From an uncultured Paenibacillaceae bacterium (GTDB lineage: Bacteria; Bacillota; Bacilli; Aneurinibacillales; Aneurinibacillaceae), in contig CAMLDI010000004.1 of the NCBI GenBank assembly GCA_946478845.1, forward strand, positions 1 through 64,000: a stretch of DNA of 64,000 nt, given 5' to 3'. The number at the start of each line of letters is the position of its first letter. The stretch's first letter is position 1. The notes under the pieces are model-generated. The model ran no database searches and was not told the DNA's origin. It was given only the letters and a program-made list of their open reading frames with translations. The position numbers and the translations under genes are program-made. Below, piece by piece: positions 16,805 through 25,077 of this stretch.

Positions 16805-17032
16805 ATGAGGAGATTTTTAACAATACTTTTAAAAAAATGGATTTCCATTCCAAGGGTCCTACGGATAGGGTTTTTAATGACTGTCGTTTTAATAATTTTA
16901 GCCTTTTTACTAGTAAAGGGATTCTCTGCAATTTTTAATTTATTTGATGGCTCATCCCCTTTAACCAGGCCAACTATTCTATTAGCACTTATTGTAGCGT
17001 ACATCATTTTTCTATTTTTGAAATTTTCTTGA
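16805..17032 (+). CDS. Small two-helix membrane protein
   Basis: Predicted protein of 75 residues starting at the ATG at 16805, 8 nt after GGCAGGTG. A basic N-terminus (MRRFLTILLKK) precedes two hydrophobic segments near residues 20-43 and 53-73, split by a short polar loop. A longer overlapping reading frame on the minus strand lacks a clear ribosome site and looks less protein-like. Function is unknown. Confidence 0.5.
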   Translation: MRRFLTILLKKWISIPRVLRIGFLMTVVLIILAFLLVKGFSAIFNLFDGSSPLTRPTILLALIVAYIIFLFLKFS

Positions 17033-17041
17033 CACCCATCT

Positions 17042-17096
17042 TTCGACAATATTAGAGAATCACTGTCGATATAATAGAATTGGAACATGTTCCAAT
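17042..17096 (+). promoter_or_regulatory. comK-type gene control region: Spo0A boxes and an 18-bp palindrome
   Basis: TTCGACA (17042-17048) is an exact inverted Spo0A heptamer, and TGTCGAT (17064-17070) matches at 6 of 7. TATAAT follows at 17070-17075. A perfect 18-bp palindrome, ATTGGAACATGTTCCAAT, fills 17079-17096 between the -10 and the ribosome site. In B. subtilis comK is also under Spo0A. Confidence 0.6.
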
Positions 17097-17117
17097 ATTA
17101 GTAAAGGGGGCTTGTCA

Positions 17118-17657
17118 ATGAAGGAAATGAAGACGGAAGAAGCGGTTCTCAGGTTCTTGCGGCATGGGCATTATTTTATTCCCGGTACGGAAAAAGGGGT
17201 CGGGGAAGTGACGTATCTCTGTGCAGGAGAGGAAATATGTTATGTCCAATGTACAACGGAAACTTTCCTGAAGAAAGTTGCAGACAAATTGTGTATGGAT
17301 CTTCGCCGCTTGCGGGAATTCTCCAGTGAGGTAACTGGACAGAAAAAGTTGGTTCCTCTGATCTTATCAAAAGAAGTTGTCCTTCTTCCATTTATTCATC
17401 TTCTCACAAATAATCGCCATCATCGCCAAGGTTATCTTCGTTTATCTTCCATTGAAAGTTGCGGTCCTGCACTTTTGCCTAATACATGCAATATTAAGCT
17501 GCACAAATCCCACAATATTATTTCTCTTCGCCTATCTGTTCGTCGACTTGTTGAGCATATGAGTAAGGCCCGCTTCATTCGTGATTATTATGCAGATCTT
17601 TTTCGCCCCTCAATTCCTACACAAATTGAAAATAATCATGACCAATTAGAGTCCTAA
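17118..17657 (+). CDS. comK: ComK-family competence transcription factor
   Basis: Protein of 179 residues resembling ComK, the master activator of competence genes, which binds paired AT-rich boxes. The pattern matches ComK along its length: a YVQCT strand, a basic stretch, then KKLVPLILSKEVVLLPFIH (as in ComK PPIMVDPSNQIFLFPTL), GYLRLSSIES (as in GWISHVHVKEF) and a C-terminal SVRRLVEHMSKARFIRDYY helix. The ATG at 17118 is 7 nt after AAAGGGGG; the TTG at 17112 is too close. ComK is usually 150-195 residues. The match is by pattern only, and the protein may serve another purpose. Confidence 0.75.
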   Translation: MKEMKTEEAVLRFLRHGHYFIPGTEKGVGEVTYLCAGEEICYVQCTTETFLKKVADKLCMDLRRLREFSSEVTGQKKLVPLILSKEVVLLPFIHLLTNNRHHRQGYLRLSSIESCGPALLPNTCNIKLHKSHNIISLRLSVRRLVEHMSKARFIRDYYADLFRPSIPTQIENNHDQLES

Positions 17658-17774
17658 CTTTGTTTTAGCCCTTTTTTCGATACATAAATTCCCCTTTTGC
17701 AATCCTATTTCCATGTTAGCTTTCTGCAGAAAAACCGTGAATGCCCTATTCTGAAAGTGCGCGTAAACCAGAAT

Positions 17775-17786
17775 AGAACCGGTTCT
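17775..17786 (+). promoter_or_regulatory. GAAC-N2-GTTC palindrome before the sigma-like gene
   Basis: A perfect 12-bp palindrome AGAACCGGTTCT lies 16 nt upstream of the start codon. It shares the GAAC-N2-GTTC core with the palindrome before the comK-type gene. A second palindrome, TTTCTGCAGAAA, lies at 17721-17732. Confidence 0.5.
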
Positions 17787-17802
17787 GTGGAAAGGAACCA
17801 AA

Positions 17803-18312
17803 ATGGAAGGGTTAAATGCCCAGGAAGTGCTGTTGTCGTTGGAACCATCGATTTTAAAATGGACGGCCCATTTTCAGGACAGGGAGTTGCGAGAGGAAGC
17901 AAGGCAAGTGGCCAGAGTTGCCTGTTGGAAACGGTTAGCTTATTTTAATGAAACCCGTGGGAAATCCATGAATTCTTATTTTTTTATGGTGGTTCGTTCT
18001 GCCCTGATTAATTGGTATAAAAAAGAGAAGCACTATCAAGAGGTGCATCTTCTGCCTTCTGAGCCAATGGGTGAGGAAGGAGCCTGGGAAGAGAGGGTGT
18101 CTGATCCCATACCAGTACCTTATGGTGAGGATTTAATTTGGGATGCCTGGATGGAACCCCTGACGAAATGGGAGCGTACCTGTTTAACCCTGCATCTGCG
18201 GGAAGGGTACTCTTTATTAGAGGTAGCCGAAAAGTGCCAGGTACCTTATGAGCGGGTGAAAAAGTGGAAACAGCGTGGTCTTGCCCGATTGAAAAAGAAT
18301 GTAATCGAATAG
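17803..18312 (+). CDS. Sigma-70-like protein with regions 2 and 4
   Basis: Protein of 169 residues resembling small sigma factors. Residues 30-75 look like region 2 (ACWKRLAYFNETRGKSMNSYFFMVVRSALINWYKK). Residues 118-165 look like region 4, with a helix-turn-helix in GYSLLEVAEKCQVPYERVKKWKQRGLARLKK. The linker is acidic and Pro-containing. It has no visible anti-sigma partner. It lies directly after the comK-type gene, and both have a GAAC-N2-GTTC palindrome upstream, which suggests shared control. The ribosome site is weak. Confidence 0.75.
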   Translation: MEGLNAQEVLLSLEPSILKWTAHFQDRELREEARQVARVACWKRLAYFNETRGKSMNSYFFMVVRSALINWYKKEKHYQEVHLLPSEPMGEEGAWEERVSDPIPVPYGEDLIWDAWMEPLTKWERTCLTLHLREGYSLLEVAEKCQVPYERVKKWKQRGLARLKKNVIE

Positions 18313-18335
18313 GGTTCTTTTACTAAAATAAACGA

Positions 18336-18366
18336 AAGCCCGCTTCATCATTAGAGAAGCGGGCTT
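18336..18366. terminator. Convergent terminator
   Basis: AAGCCCGCTTC and GAAGCGGGCTT form a perfect 11-bp stem between the convergent sigma-like and PrcB-like genes. T-rich sequence follows on the minus strand. Confidence 0.75.
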
Positions 18367-18381
18367 AGCATTTCCTTTTGT

Positions 18382-18864
18382 TTATTGTTCAAATAAGGGT
18401 TGTTTTGTCTCGTAATCTACAACTGTGACATGTGTAGGCGCTTTTGTTTTTGCAACGATATAAGGTGTGGTAATAACCTGTGCATACATTTTTCCAGGAT
18501 TAGGATTGGATAATTTTACATAAACTATGGTTTGTTCCTCTGTGGTTTTTTCCCCAACGACTTCGATGCCATAGCCTGGATTGGGGCAAGTGCCACGTGA
18601 AATGACATAAAGGTTATCCTGGTTGTGTACACCTTTTTGCATTTTTGCTTTTTGAACAAATCCTTGTTGTTCTTTTGGCAATGTGGATTCAGATACCTGT
18701 AAAAAATTTGTATTCACTGTTTTTTCACCCCGGTCATGTGTCCGATTATTCTCTATAGTATATGATGGGGTTTTTGTTATTGAACTAGTCATTTTATTTG
18801 CAGCAACGGGAACGGCAAACAGAAGGGCAAATCCGATGAAAAGTAAAATCATCTTTTTATTCAT
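18382..18864 (-). CDS. Secreted PrcB-like domain protein
   Basis: Exported protein of 160 residues: signal peptide ending near VAANKM, a polar linker, and a C-terminal domain resembling PrcB_C (RGTCPNPGYGIEVVG, then KLSNPNPGKMYAQVITTPYIVAK). PrcB is the accessory subunit of a spirochaete surface protease complex; in Firmicutes the domain occurs in small secreted proteins of unknown role. I chose the ATG at 18864, 9 nt after GGGAGG; the in-frame TTG at 18873 touches that site. No protease gene lies nearby. Confidence 0.75.
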   Translation of the reverse strand: MNKKMILLFIGFALLFAVPVAANKMTSSITKTPSYTIENNRTHDRGEKTVNTNFLQVSESTLPKEQQGFVQKAKMQKGVHNQDNLYVISRGTCPNPGYGIEVVGEKTTEEQTIVYVKLSNPNPGKMYAQVITTPYIVAKTKAPTHVTVVDYETKQPLFEQ

Positions 18865-18964
18865 AAATGTCAACCTCCCAAAAGATATCGTACCTTTATT
18901 ATTGACCGTTTACAATAGCAATTATTTCATTCATTCCCAATTCCAATTCCCATTTCCAATTCTC

Positions 18965-18992
18965 TTGACATAGCTTAATTGAATAAGATAAA
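18965..18992 (+). promoter_or_regulatory. metK promoter
   Basis: TTGACA at 18965-18970 and GATAAA at 18987-18992 are separated by 16 nt. I see no S-box (SAM) riboswitch in the short leader, unlike B. subtilis metK. Confidence 0.6.
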
Positions 18993-19036
18993 ATCTGTTA
19001 GAATGATCCGTAGTGGGTTGAGAAGGAGGTACGCAT

Positions 19037-20242
19037 ATGACGTTGAAAAAAGGACGTCGTCTTTTCACATCAGAATCAGTAACGGAAGGTCATCCAGATA
19101 AGATTTGTGACCAGATCTCCGATTCGATTTTAGACGCAATTTTAGAAAAGGATGCCAATGCCCGCGTTGCAGCTGAAACATCTGTAACAACTGGGATGGT
19201 GCTTGTAGCTGGTGAAATTACAACTAGTTGCTATGTGGATATTCCGAAAGTAGTTCGTGAAACGATTCGCGAAATTGGATATACCCGTGCTAAATACGGT
19301 TTCGATGCAGATACATGTGCTGTATTAACATCCATCGATGAACAATCTCCTGACATTGCTGCTGGCGTTGACAGAGCACTTGAGTCTCGCGAAGGGCAAA
19401 TGACAGATGAAGAGATTGAAGCAATTGGTGCAGGGGACCAGGGCTTAATGTTCGGGTTTGCTTGTAACGAAACTCCTGAGTTAATGCCTCTTCCTATTGG
19501 CATGGCTCACCGTTTATCCCGTCGCCTTTCTGAAGTTCGGAAAGATGGCACCATGAAATACCTTCGCCCTGATGGGAAAACCCAGGTTACTGTAGAATAT
19601 GATGGGGATAAACCAGTGCGTATTGATACCATTGTCGTTTCCACCCAGCATGATCCTTCTGTAACTTTAAAGAAAATCAAAGAAGATATGATGGAAAATG
19701 TAATTAAGCCAGTAGTTCCAGCTGAATTCCTGGATGAAAATACTAAGTATTTCATTAATCCTACCGGCCGTTTTGTAATCGGTGGACCTCAAGGGGATGC
19801 CGGGTTAACTGGCCGTAAAATTATCGTTGATACCTATGGTGGATATGCTCGCCATGGTGGCGGCGCTTTCTCCGGAAAAGATCCGACGAAAGTTGACCGT
19901 TCTGGCGCATACGCAGCCCGTTATGTTGCAAAAAATATCGTAGCAGCAGGTCTTGCAGATAAATGCGAAGTACAAGTAGCTTATGCCATCGGGGTTGCGC
20001 AACCTGTTTCCATTAGCGTTGACACCTTTGGCACAGGAAAGGTGGATGAAGAAGCATTAGTGCAATTAGTCCGCAAACACTTTGACCTTCGTCCAGCTGG
20101 CATCATTAAAGAATTGGACCTTCGCCGTCCAATTTATCGTCAAACTGCTGCCTATGGCCATTTCGGGCGTACCGATGTGGATCTTCCCTGGGAACGTACT
20201 GACAAAGCAGAACTTCTGAAACAAGAAGCGGCTAATTTATAA
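19037..20242 (+). CDS. metK: S-adenosylmethionine synthetase
   Basis: MetK of 401 residues makes SAM from methionine and ATP in the cytoplasm as a tetramer. Conserved motifs include [14 protein letters not shown] (His19, Asp21, Lys22), [31 protein letters not shown] and [23 protein letters not shown]. Full family length. The ATG follows AGAAGGAGG. It appears monocistronic and shares a bidirectional terminator with the convergent germination operon. Confidence 0.98.
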   Translation: MTLKKGRRLFTSESVTEGHPDKICDQISDSILDAILEKDANARVAAETSVTTGMVLVAGEITTSCYVDIPKVVRETIREIGYTRAKYGFDADTCAVLTSIDEQSPDIAAGVDRALESREGQMTDEEIEAIGAGDQGLMFGFACNETPELMPLPIGMAHRLSRRLSEVRKDGTMKYLRPDGKTQVTVEYDGDKPVRIDTIVVSTQHDPSVTLKKIKEDMMENVIKPVVPAEFLDENTKYFINPTGRFVIGGPQGDAGLTGRKIIVDTYGGYARHGGGAFSGKDPTKVDRSGAYAARYVAKNIVAAGLADKCEVQVAYAIGVAQPVSISVDTFGTGKVDEEALVQLVRKHFDLRPAGIIKELDLRRPIYRQTAAYGHFGRTDVDLPWERTDKAELLKQEAANL

Positions 20243-20249
20243 GATTCAC

Positions 20250-20293
20250 TAAAAAAGAACCCTTACATCTTTAATGGTGCAGGGGTTCTTTCT
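20250..20293. terminator. Bidirectional terminator between metK and the ger operon
   Basis: AAAGAACCC and GGGTTCTTT arms around the last codons of the third gerB gene, with T tracts on both sides. Confidence 0.8.
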
Positions 20294-21386
20294 TTTTTCC
20301 TTTTCTTTTCTTTATTGCCTCCACAGCCATTAGTAAAAAGGGGATAAGGATAGCGTGGGTTCCTGCATACAGAATCCAGGTACTGGCTACAAACTCACGC
20401 AAATGGATAATATGTGGACTCATGTATAAGGATAAATTCATTAATACCATTCCTAGAGGATACATCACAACCTTATTATTATTTAAGTTAAATATGTATT
20501 TTATATAAAGGGAAATGCTATAGAAAATAAGGCTTATTTTCATAAATATCGTTAAAAACCAGATGACGGATAGAAATGATTCCATCCCTTCAATGGTTTT
20601 GGCAATATTGATGGTTTTGGCCAGGGTATAAGTGGCAAAGTGAAGTCTTGCCGTTCCTTCGCTGCCAAGAACCAGGAGGGCAAACAACGTAATAAAAAAA
20701 ATAATGGTGCCTCCAATGAAAACGCCAAGGAAAAATGCTCTTTCTCTTTTTTTCTGGGATTTCACATGGGGAAAAAGAATAAATAAGATGAACAATTCAA
20801 AATAGGGCAAGCCCAGAGACGTATAGGAAGAGAGTAAAACAGGTTTGATGCCGTTTTCTAAAATGGGCAACAGATTCTCCGGTTTTGCCTGTGGAATTAA
20901 AAATATAAAAAGAAAAAATAAAAGGAAAATAATGATGGGGAAAATTAATTCTCCTGTTCGAGCTAAGGTTTCAATACCATACCTTGCTCCGAAAATGATG
21001 ATCAGAATAAAAGGGCCTATAGTCGCTTCAATGGGAGTATCTCTAATCACTGTAGAACTGGCAAAATCCCCAACTTCTTCTAATAGAATAGAGGATAAAA
21101 GGATAAAAAAAACCAAATATAGAAAGGCAATAAGTTTTCCAGGCCAGGAGCCAAGCACAGTTTGTATATATTCAAAATAATCGTTCTGCTGAAAAGATTG
21201 GGCCATTTTATTGTAAAAGGCAACTAATAACAAACCGATGCACAGGTTGAGGATGACTGTAATCCAGGCATCGTTTTTTCCATACATGGCGACGATATTG
21301 GGAGCAATCAGGATGGAACTTCCAATGGTATAAAGAGTTATAAGAATGACAAATTGGTTAATCCTGATTTTCTCCATCTTATCCAT
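20271..21386 (-). CDS. Spore germination GerAB-type permease 3
   Basis: B subunit of a germinant receptor, about 371 residues with ten hydrophobic segments, of the GerAB/ArcD/ProY (amino acid-polyamine-organocation) family. B subunits bind the nutrient germinant in the spore inner membrane. The start MDKMEKIRINQF at 21386 overlaps the previous gene's stop by 8 nt, implying translational coupling; an upstream in-frame start at 21425 lies deeper inside that gene. It is the last of three tandem B genes. Their N-termini (KIRxxQFxxLxxxxTIGxSxLxAP) show they are paralogues. Confidence 0.9.
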   Translation of the reverse strand: MDKMEKIRINQFVILITLYTIGSSILIAPNIVAMYGKNDAWITVILNLCIGLLLVAFYNKMAQSFQQNDYFEYIQTVLGSWPGKLIAFLYLVFFILLSSILLEEVGDFASSTVIRDTPIEATIGPFILIIIFGARYGIETLARTGELIFPIIIFLLFFLFIFLIPQAKPENLLPILENGIKPVLLSSYTSLGLPYFELFILFILFPHVKSQKKRERAFFLGVFIGGTIIFFITLFALLVLGSEGTARLHFATYTLAKTINIAKTIEGMESFLSVIWFLTIFMKISLIFYSISLYIKYIFNLNNNKVVMYPLGMVLMNLSLYMSPHIIHLREFVASTWILYAGTHAILIPFLLMAVEAIKKRKGKKKEPLHH

Positions 21387-22488
21387 TTTGAACCCCGCTT
21401 TTTTTTCTGTCCTTAATCTTCTCAATCACTACTAGCAAAATGGGGATGAGAATAGCATGGGTTGCCGTATAAACAGTATATGTTCTCCCAATGAATTCCC
21501 TATAATGTAATATGTTAGGGCTTATATAAATGGATAAAAACAATAAAATAAACCCTAAAGGATATATAAGGAATTTGGTGTTTTTTAAACGGAAAATATG
21601 GCTTAAGAAAAGAGCAGAACAATATAAGGTTATAGTAATTTTCATATAAATGCTAATAAACCAGATGGAAGCAAGAAAGGCTTCAAGGCGTTCAATAATA
21701 TTCGCAATACTAATGATTTTGGACATGGTATAACTTGGAAAATAAAGCCTTGCTGTGGCTTCTCCGCCTAAAACAAGAAGGGCTACCAGGGTGATGAGTA
21801 AAATTACAATTCCTCCAATGAGAACCCCTGTAAAAAATGCTTTTCCTGCTTGATCCTGTTTATTTACATAAGGAATAAGGACTAAGAGGATAAACAATTG
21901 AAAATAAGGAACGCTCATTGCAGCATAGGAAGCCAACAAAATGGGTTTAGGCCCTTCTTCAAACATAGGAAGAATATTGTTTATTTTCATTTCCGGAATT
22001 AAAAATAAAAGAAGAATAGATAAAAGAAGCAAAAACCAGGGAAACATTAATTCTCCGGAGCGGGCCAGGGTTTCAATGCCATATCTTGTTCCCATAATCA
22101 CAATTAAAATGAAAATGAGAATAATAACATCTACCGGGGTTTCAACGTATAACTGAATCGTTGCAAAATCTCCAACTTCCCTTAAAAGGAGAGCGATAAG
22201 AAGAAAACAAAAAATAAAAAAAAGAGCAGATACAATTTTTGCTGGCCAGTTGCCTAAAACATCGTCTATGTATTGGAAAAAACTCCTTCCCTGAAATGAT
22301 TTGGCTATTTTATTGTAAAAAAGGACTAAGAGCAATCCCAGGATTAAGCTGATGATTAAAGACATCCAACCATCTTTTTTCCCAAAGAAGGCCGCAAAAT
22401 TTGGGGCAATTAGAATGGATGTGCCAATGGTATAAAAGATTACTAGTACTGTAAATTGAAGAACTCTAATTTTCTCGTTTCTGGGCAT
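21379..22488 (-). CDS. Spore germination GerAB-type permease 2
   Basis: Second B-type germinant-receptor subunit, 369 residues. The start at 22488 (MPRNEKIRVLQF) follows AAAGGAG and lies 23 nt inside the preceding gerB gene. Shared blocks with its paralogues include GTRYGIETLARSGELMFPW and the YFQLFILLVLIPYV segment. Differences between the three copies fall mainly in membrane segments, as expected if each recognises a different germinant; that is inference. Confidence 0.9.
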   Translation of the reverse strand: MPRNEKIRVLQFTVLVIFYTIGTSILIAPNFAAFFGKKDGWMSLIISLILGLLLVLFYNKIAKSFQGRSFFQYIDDVLGNWPAKIVSALFFIFCFLLIALLLREVGDFATIQLYVETPVDVIILIFILIVIMGTRYGIETLARSGELMFPWFLLLLSILLLFLIPEMKINNILPMFEEGPKPILLASYAAMSVPYFQLFILLVLIPYVNKQDQAGKAFFTGVLIGGIVILLITLVALLVLGGEATARLYFPSYTMSKIISIANIIERLEAFLASIWFISIYMKITITLYCSALFLSHIFRLKNTKFLIYPLGFILLFLSIYISPNILHYREFIGRTYTVYTATHAILIPILLVVIEKIKDRKKSGVQNG

Positions 22489-23590
22489 GTTGCATTCTCC
22501 TTTCACTTTGTCTTTTGAAAGCAGCAACAGCTATAAGAAGGAGAGGGAGAAGGATGGCATAGGTTCCGGTATACAGAGTCCATGTGTGTATAATAAATTC
22601 CCCAAAATAACCAGGATTTGGCGTAATGTATTCTGTTAAAAATACTAATATAAACCCTAAAGGAAACATGAGAATCTTCTTATCTTTTAAGTTGAAAACG
22701 TGGGCTAAACAAAGGGTACTGCAATAAAAGGTAAGAGCTGACTTGATATAAATGGTAATAAACCAGATTGCAGCAAGGAAAGCTTCAATCCGTTCAATGG
22801 TATGGGCAATGCTGATTGTTTTAGCCATTGCATAACTGGGAAATTGATTTCTTGCTGTTATGTCTGCTCCCAATGTGAGAAGGGCGTATAAGGTAATGAG
22901 GATAAGTACGGTTCCTCCCAAAAAAACACCCCTATAAAATGCTTTTCCTGTTTTTTCTGTTGGTTTAATGTAAGGAATGAGAATTAGAAAAAGGAATAAT
23001 TCCAAATAAGGGATTCCCATATAAACATAGGTTCCAAAAAGAAGGGGTTTAACCCCGTTTTCTAACATGGGAAACAATCGTTCTGTTTTTAATTCAGGGA
23101 TCAAGGCAATAAGCAGAATGAATAATAAAAGGAGTACCCAGGGAAATAAGATTTCTACCGTTCTTGCCAGGGTTTCAATTCCGTATCTTCCTCCTACAAT
23201 CACGATAAGGACAAAAAAGGCAATGATCGCTTCTTTAGGGGTTTCTACGAGGGATTGGGTAACGGAAAAATGGGCCACCTGCCTAATGAGAAGGGCAGAA
23301 AGCAGGATACAATAAATAAAAAGGAGGAATGCTATTATTCTTCCAGGCCAGATCCCTAGAAGCCCTCTTACATATGTGAAGAAATCCCTTCCCTCAAAGG
23401 ATGAAGAGATTTTGTTATATAAAAAAAGCAGGGGAAATCCCAGAATCAATCCAATGATCGTTACAATCCAGCCATCTTGTTTTGCCGCCTGGGCCACTAC
23501 GGTAGGGGCGAGGAGAACAGATGTGCCAATGGTAAAGAGGGTGACTAATATGGTGAATTGGGACAATCTGATTTTCTCATTTTGATCCAT
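22466..23590 (-). CDS. Spore germination GerAB-type permease 1
   Basis: First of three consecutive B-type subunits, 374 residues, ten predicted membrane segments, with GGRYGIETLARTVEILFPW and IPYLELFLFLILIPYI blocks. AGAGAGGG lies 9 nt before the ATG. It follows the small D-type gene by 16 nt. The canonical receptor has one A, one B and one C subunit; the extra B genes could give one A/C pair several specificities. Confidence 0.9.
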   Translation of the reverse strand: MDQNEKIRLSQFTILVTLFTIGTSVLLAPTVVAQAAKQDGWIVTIIGLILGFPLLFLYNKISSSFEGRDFFTYVRGLLGIWPGRIIAFLLFIYCILLSALLIRQVAHFSVTQSLVETPKEAIIAFFVLIVIVGGRYGIETLARTVEILFPWVLLLLFILLIALIPELKTERLFPMLENGVKPLLFGTYVYMGIPYLELFLFLILIPYIKPTEKTGKAFYRGVFLGGTVLILITLYALLTLGADITARNQFPSYAMAKTISIAHTIERIEAFLAAIWFITIYIKSALTFYCSTLCLAHVFNLKDKKILMFPLGFILVFLTEYITPNPGYFGEFIIHTWTLYTGTYAILLPLLLIAVAAFKRQSERRMQHAQKREN

Positions 23591-23606
23591 AAGCCAACCC
23601 TCTCTT

Positions 23607-23843
23607 TTACTTTAAAACTTTAAAAATAGCTTCACTAATGGGTTTATATATTGTGATTATTAGGTTTAGGGGGCTTGGAAGGTCAAGGTCTATGCTTCTG
23701 GCGATGCCCAGCCCAATTCCTATAACGAGGAGGGAGAAAAAAACCCATAGTTCTTTTTTAAATTTTTTTTGAATCAGTTGTGGCACTTCAAGTAAACCAA
23801 TGAGGAAAGCTAGAAAGAAAACACCCACTATTTTCCAAAACAT
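23607..23843 (-). CDS. Small germinant-receptor D-type subunit
   Basis: Protein of 78 residues with two hydrophobic segments (about 4-22 and 33-50) joined by a basic loop (QKKFKKE). Small two-helix 'D subunits' are known within ger operons of Bacillus species and modulate receptor activity. Its position between the C and B genes and an AAGGAG ribosome site support a real gene of this class. Confidence 0.8.
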   Translation of the reverse strand: MFWKIVGVFFLAFLIGLLEVPQLIQKKFKKELWVFFSLLVIGIGLGIARSIDLDLPSPLNLIITIYKPISEAIFKVLK

Positions 23844-23853
23844 AGGGTACTCC

Positions 23854-25077
23854 TTATTTTATTTTTTTTAGAAAAGAATTATTAGTTGTGCCTGTGCGTA
23901 AAATTTTCACCTTTACACTTACATCAACAGGAAGGGTGGGGAATTTCTTGTCCCAGTTCTTCTCTAGCTTTTTCCACAGTTTAGGGTCTTCCCGATGGAT
24001 GGTTTCCCCGAAACCAAAAATATCCAACTTGAATTTTTTCTGCACATTTTGAATGGTTGTTTCAACGGTGTTCTTTATTTCTTTTTCTAATCTATTTTCA
24101 ATCTGATAAATGGTTTTGGCTTTGGTCATATCAATATCGCAAGGGACATCTGCAACACTTGCTTCGGTGTTTATTTTTATATGAATGGTTGGCTCATCAT
24201 CTATTATTTCTGCTTTGTTTTTTGTTTTAGACTTCATAATCTCCATGGAAATCAAAGGCGGTTTTTTCTTTTGGTTATCCTTTGCTTGTTCACAGGGAAT
24301 AGGAATGACTGTGCTCTTTATTTTATCTAATACAAAATTCGTGCCCAGGCTTTCCTTGGATGTTAACCAACCCATTAACTTATCTTTCTTAAAGACTGCT
24401 AGGTGAATATGCTGGAGAATCACATCAGGGGATGCCGTTTGTAATTCTGAGATTTTTTCCCCTTTTTCTTCATCCCCTTTAATTTCAATTCCTGCTAAAA
24501 GAGGCTCTTTCCCTGTGCTTGTGATTTCGCCAATTAAATCATCAATGGTTGTTAAAAGAGTATGCCCCCAAAGTCTCTCAGACATTTCAACGGATTGGTG
24601 GATTTTCAAGGCTGGGATGGTCTCTAAGGGAGTGAGAATATCCAGTAAATCTTCTGCTCTTCCTTTATGTACAATTACAATATTATAATCGGCACGAAAT
24701 TCATGGTCCCGTGAAAAGAAATCCAACACAGGGCCAATTCCTTCCTTGGCAAAATCATCTCCAATCGCAAGGAGGCGAAGGTGGGAAAAGTAAAGTTGCC
24801 GGGCGATTTGTGTACTCATTTTTCGCATGGCTTCAAAGGGGGTCTTGCCTCTCGCTTCAAAATTCACTATATTGGTAGTTCCTCCCCCTCCCGTGCCTTT
24901 TCCTGCAATAGAAGCAGGTTTAATCACCTGTGTTGAAAGGAGATATTCATCTTTTATTTTGTCTAAGCCCATCCCGGTAACGATACTGAGTTCATTTAAT
25001 TCATTTCGGCTCCAACAACCTGTATTGACAATCAGTGTAAGTAAAATAATGGAAAATAAGATCAGTATTTTTTTCAT
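23854..25077 (-). CDS. Ger(x)C-family germination lipoprotein
   Basis: C subunit of a germinant receptor, 407 residues. Lipobox VNTGC puts the lipidated Cys at residue 21, followed by the family's WSRNELNELSIVTGMGLD. It attaches to the outer surface of the spore inner membrane and is needed for receptor assembly. A Gly-rich stretch (KGTGGGGT) near residue 60 is a local oddity. The start overlaps the gerA stop as ATGA, so the genes are translationally coupled. Confidence 0.95.
   Translation of the reverse strand: MKKILILFSIILLTLIVNTGCWSRNELNELSIVTGMGLDKIKDEYLLSTQVIKPASIAGKGTGGGGTTNIVNFEARGKTPFEAMRKMSTQIARQLYFSHLRLLAIGDDFAKEGIGPVLDFFSRDHEFRADYNIVIVHKGRAEDLLDILTPLETIPALKIHQSVEMSERLWGHTLLTTIDDLIGEITSTGKEPLLAGIEIKGDEEKGEKISELQTASPDVILQHIHLAVFKKDKLMGWLTSKESLGTNFVLDKIKSTVIPIPCEQAKDNQKKKPPLISMEIMKSKTKNKAEIIDDEPTIHIKINTEASVADVPCDIDMTKAKTIYQIENRLEKEIKNTVETTIQNVQKKFKLDIFGFGETIHREDPKLWKKLEKNWDKKFPTLPVDVSVKVKILRTGTTNNSFLKKIK

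Noticed and set aside
17081..17094. LexA box at the comK-type promoter
   Set aside because: The GAAC and GTTC halves are 2 nt apart, whereas LexA needs 4; treated as a different operator.
18874..19036. S-box (SAM) riboswitch before metK
   Set aside because: The leader is short and shows none of the S-box core; only a SigA-like promoter is visible.
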